From assembly GCF_017591425.1 (NCBI RefSeq), contig NW_024465885.1, positions 41,039,001 through 41,103,000 of the forward strand: 64,000 nucleotides of DNA, read 5' to 3'. Shown here one piece after another: positions 60,500 through 64,000 of this stretch (position 1 is the stretch's first letter; every line of letters starts with the position of its first letter). A program made the translations under genes and the position numbers. The notes beneath the pieces are model-generated. The model did not search any database and had not been told where the DNA came from. It saw only the letters and a program-made list of their open reading frames with translations. This DNA comes from Ochotona curzoniae. Its lineage: Eukaryota > Chordata > Mammalia > Lagomorpha > Ochotonidae.

Positions 60500-60640
60500 A
60501 TTGAAGCAAACATTACTACTATATGACACATGAGTCAGTGAAGAAATCAATAGGAAGAAAACTTTATTGATTGAGGAAATGAAAATAAAAATATCAAAAT
60601 CTATGAAATACATCAAAAACAGTGCTGAAAGGGCTATTGA
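60500..60640 (+). mobile_element. Old LINE-1 ORF2 fragment
   Basis: Text such as ACACATGAGTCAGTGAAGAAA followed by ATGAAATACATCAAAAACAG resembles the ORF2 segment between endonuclease and reverse transcriptase. Short and degraded. Confidence 0.45.
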
Positions 60641-62199
60641 TCTTGTATTTTGCATGAAAATCACTGGCATTTTCAATGTGCTGATTCCTCCCAGTTCCTG
60701 CCACCCCCACGCCCCCAATTTTAACTCCCTCACTTTGGAGATTGAGACCATATACACTTAGTAAATATACTGAGGGACATTCCAGAAAGAAGGACTCAGA
60801 ATTCCGTAGTATTTCCTGATGCAGATACACAAGTTACCCTGTTACCCAGAATAGTGGAGAGTCGGAAGGGAATGTGTGGATTCAGTGAATGCTGTTTCAC
60901 AAGAGATCACAGCTGGAAGGGAACCCGTTACTTTGTGGATGAAGTCCTTTTGGTTAATTCATCATACTGTTTTTGGGAAGGTTATAGGCCTATGTTTTCC
61001 CATTCCTTAAGTTCCAAATGTGATGTGAAGTGTCTTATGAGTACAAAGCCTACGAACGTGGCCCTTCTTGGTGCTACAGGTCACTGTGACGGTTAGTCTT
61101 GTTGACTGGAGCCTTTTCAAAGGCAGGCAATCTCCCACTCTAGGAATGCCACTTGGTATCCCATTAACATCATTCTTACTTCTGGAATCCGTTGGATAGA
61201 TTGGTTTATAGCCTCTTTTGAGTTCGGACGAATCAGAGTAGCAACAGACACATCATAGCCACAGGACAATTCAGCAGAAGCATTTGCATACACAAGAATA
61301 GGATCATTTTCATAAAATAGAATAAATCTCTTGAATTTCTGCGTTAGTTCAGTCACTACTTCTCTTTGTTCTGAATTACTTCTCTTAGCAGGTTTTTCTA
61401 GCAAACATTCTTGGAAAATAAAATGTTTTCTCTGTAGAGAGTGCCAGGAACACTCTGACCATGAACCACGCTTTCTAGGCTCACATTCCTCTCCTATAAG
61501 ACAATCCACTTCAGATACACATGACATCCCCTGCACATGAGGTTGCCTTGTGGGGATTAGAGCTAAAACTTTGATTCCGGTTATTGTCATACATAATAAA
61601 AGCCTTTCTTTCTGACCTTGGCATCTCATTCCTTTTGTCAGCATTCACAAAACAGCCATGGGTTTAACTATCAGTATGCAAGTAAAGTATCTGAATTTCC
61701 ATATTAGCAAATACCCCTTCCAAAAGAGTTGCTTGTTAGTTGAGTACCAGAGTGTAACTGTTGTAGACAACTCCTTTTGCAAGCTTTAATGAGATATAGA
61801 AAGTTTTTGTAAATTATAATAGTCATGGTACTATTATGTTGCTACATATGTTATGAAGCCATAACAAGTAGATTAATTGAAGCTATCAGGAGATAAAGAA
61901 AGCAAGTTGTCAATATATTGGAAATATGTCTTAGATGATAAAACCATTCCAAAACAGCTTGACATGCAAAAGGAGTAGATCTGAATCACGGTTTGCTTAA
62001 GAAACTGATTTGAAATTGATTTGTGGAGAACCAGCTTTGCCAGTTTTCTTTAAAGCAATCCAGTAATGTACTGTGCCTTCTCACAAGACTGACAATCTCT
62101 TCCAACTATGCCAGGTAGAAATGTTTGGTTAGTTTCTTTAGGATTTTGCAACCATGAGTAGTTACTGAAAAAAAAAAATATTGCATAGGCTATGGAAGA
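60641..62199. other. Mostly non-coding; one unexplained open frame
   Basis: No repeat or gene recognised apart from the 175-codon minus-strand frame described separately. Confidence 0.4.
61117..61644 (-). other. Unassigned 175-codon open frame
   Basis: This is the longest frame outside the KRTAP genes and LINE-1s. Its translation has mixed composition (for example VVTELTQKFKRFILFYEN) with charged and hydrophobic residues rather than the low-complexity text of other chance frames here. I recognise no family, no TATA box or poly(A) signal in a fitting place, and no splice arrangement. It could be a piece of an old retrocopy or chance. Confidence 0.12.
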
Positions 62200-62740
62200 C
62201 AGCTATAAACACTGTGGAATAGATTGCTGGTTAGTTAACAGGCCAAGGGATCTGTAGGTGCCAACCATCAGTATGTGCAGCATACAGAAAACCATCCAGG
62301 GGCAAATCGCCCGAAATGAACACTCTGAGCCCCATCCTGATAATCGAGAATTTCGACGCAGATTTCTGTGTGAAAGAAGATACAAATTTAGGAAGAAAAA
62401 TGCCCCAGAATATTGACGAGCTCCAACGTGAGACAAGCAGAAGGACATTGCACTGATTTCCCAAGAATAGGATACGTAGTGTACTGGGTGGCAGCTGGTG
62501 GAACCACCAGCTTCAGGAGCCCCTGCAGCCACGCAGGAGCTGTGTTGTTCTATGGCAGCCTTGGATCAGCAGAGGGCATCCCACAGTCAAACATGGAGAT
62601 GAGGTTCATTAGGACAACCCCTAAGGCGACGGAATTTGCAGTTTTCTGGCAGGCAATTACTGAAAGACAAAAGTGGTTTAATTGGAATTCTAGGAAGAGT
62701 ATCCAACCTGAATATTATTCTTCCTTTTCTTCTGTGACCA
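62200..62740 (-). pseudogene. Possible decayed KRTAP-type gene
   Basis: In one minus-strand frame, interrupted by stops, the text includes SNCLPENCK (compare SSCLPVSCK of the KRTAP26 copies) and, about 180 bp later, STSCHPVHYVSYSW, which resembles the TSCQP and SCHPxxxVSY motifs of KRTAP26 and, from memory, human KRTAP25-1. No start codon, TATA box or full reading frame is present. The place, about 19 kb upstream of copy D, is where KRTAP27-1 would be expected from human gene order. The match is weak and could be chance. Confidence 0.22.
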
Positions 62741-63839
62741 CAGCAAGTGGTATAATGTCAGTTTGAAATATGACTCACTTTAGAAATTATCATGAATTTA
62801 AAACAATTATTAAGATGTCAGTGAAGATAACTGTTTAACACCATAAGAAGTACTAGGTGCTGCTCTGAAGCAACTGACCTGTAAAGTTTTTGTTTTGGTT
62901 ATTCAAAATTTTGACATACCGTGCATCTGTTAAAGCAGCATTCTTTTATTAAAATATATTTAAATTGTAAGCAGTTGAATTTATATTATAGATATAATAC
63001 TAAGAGAGATGAAATTTATGATCTAATAGTGGTGTTTTATGTACTTTGCAAAGATTTTAAGATACAGGTAGGGTTCATTTAGCATTATTCTGCTTAATAC
63101 ACTTTAATGATTTTCATGAACATTCCAGAGGGATGCTTTGGGCAGAATTGCTGGGGCACTGGAGTGACAGCCACTGGCTTAAAAAAAATTAACCCTGGCT
63201 CTGCTGCTAATAAGCTAAATAAATTTCAGTAAGCCACTTAACCTTGGCATTGCATTTGCTTACTCGTGCAACATGATTCATAAAGATCTCCTAAGTATTT
63301 AGAAGCAACTATGATCTTTTGTAGGAAAAATCTCACTGTGATCGACATAAAGAAACTTTAGATTATATGCAAAATGGACTAGTGGTCTTTGCATAGGGCA
63401 AATGCATAGGCCTCCAGTGCTTCCATTATTTGGTGGAGGCACAGGGATCATCTAACTCTGAACATCTTTCGTGGCCAAACAAAGCGTGGACTGATGATTG
63501 TTTTTCAAAGAACACTTCACGACTCAGTGTAGAGTACTGTTTCTTATTGACTCACATTCCATTTTTAGCCTCAGTCCACAGAGCACCAGCCTGTGTTAGG
63601 ATACCCTACATGGTCCTTCTCAAGACTGATGCCTTGATTTCCACAGTCCTTCACAACAGGAAATTAGACTACTGGAAGCAAGCCACCACCCACAGTAGCA
63701 CCACGCAGAGGTTAGCTGGAACAGCTTGAAGCAAAATGCAGTCAGTATGGACATGAAAAATGGAAGAACTCTATTTGTCAGCTTTTTTTTCCCCCACAAA
63801 TCCAAGATGCCAGACACAATAAGCAAGAAACATGAGATG
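62741..63839. other. Non-coding DNA, nothing recognised
   Basis: No gene or clear repeat seen. Confidence 0.4.
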
Positions 63840-64000
63840 TCTTTGCTTCAGTGGTGAGAAGCAGCCTTGGCGCAGGGAGAAAGTGGGAGCTGAGAGAGAT
63901 GCATAGAGAGCCGAGAGACAGAGAGAAAGGAGAGGATGAGGAGAAGAGAGAAGCATAGAGCTAGAGACAGAGATGAGAGAAGAAGAGAAGCAACAAAGAA
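63840..64000. repeat. Purine-rich (GA) low-complexity tract
   Basis: Runs of GAGA and GAAG units with few pyrimidines, continuing to the window edge. Confidence 0.85.

Noticed and set aside
1..64000. CRISPR arrays, operons, phage or plasmid systems
   Set aside because: The window is a vertebrate nuclear locus. The direct repeats seen are SINE, LINE, microsatellite or segmental duplications.

Overview
The window is mammalian nuclear DNA from a lagomorph. It carries about twenty copies of the tRNA-derived lagomorph CSINE and a full-length but dead LINE-1 of lagomorph type. The CSINE variants look more like pika than rabbit, but that is an impression. No prokaryotic feature, RNA gene or CRISPR array was seen.

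The only convincing protein-coding genes are four intact, intronless, minus-strand copies of one hair keratin-associated protein gene. The 214-residue Cys/Ser/Pro-rich product is recognisable as KRTAP26-1. I call them copy A (2482-3126), B (11791-12435), C (33486-34130) and D (43030-43674). Each has its own TATA box and AATAAA signal. As I remember it, human has a single KRTAP26-1 in the chromosome 21 KRTAP cluster, so this looks like a lineage-specific tandem expansion. The four proteins differ at only five positions.

Layout: 1-1.5 kb is non-coding; 1.5-11.4 kb is copy A and its 5' flank; 11.4-25.7 kb is copy B with a long repeat-rich flank; 25.75-32.85 kb is a LINE-1 of about 7.1 kb; 32.85-42.7 kb is copy C and flank; 42.7-57.9 kb is copy D and flank; 57.9-64 kb is mostly single-copy DNA with old LINE/SINE pieces, one doubtful KRTAP-like remnant near 62.4 kb and one unexplained 175-codon frame. 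The A-to-B and C-to-D intervals are near-identical duplicates offset by about 31 kb. The genes and near flanks instead group A with B and C with D, so duplication was overlaid by gene conversion or unequal exchange.

A block of about 290 bp lies 1.5-1.9 kb upstream of every gene copy. It is much better conserved between copies than the DNA around it, and is a candidate shared enhancer or a conversion tract. A second notable item is a retroposon-like family with a degenerate repeat of about 130 bp (22.5-24.5 kb, with shorter relatives at 8.3-9.2 and 39.6-40.4 kb).

If expressed, the four genes would add near-identical matrix protein to the keratin filaments of the hair shaft. Sequence alone does not show which copies are expressed. 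All alignments and repeat calls were made by eye.
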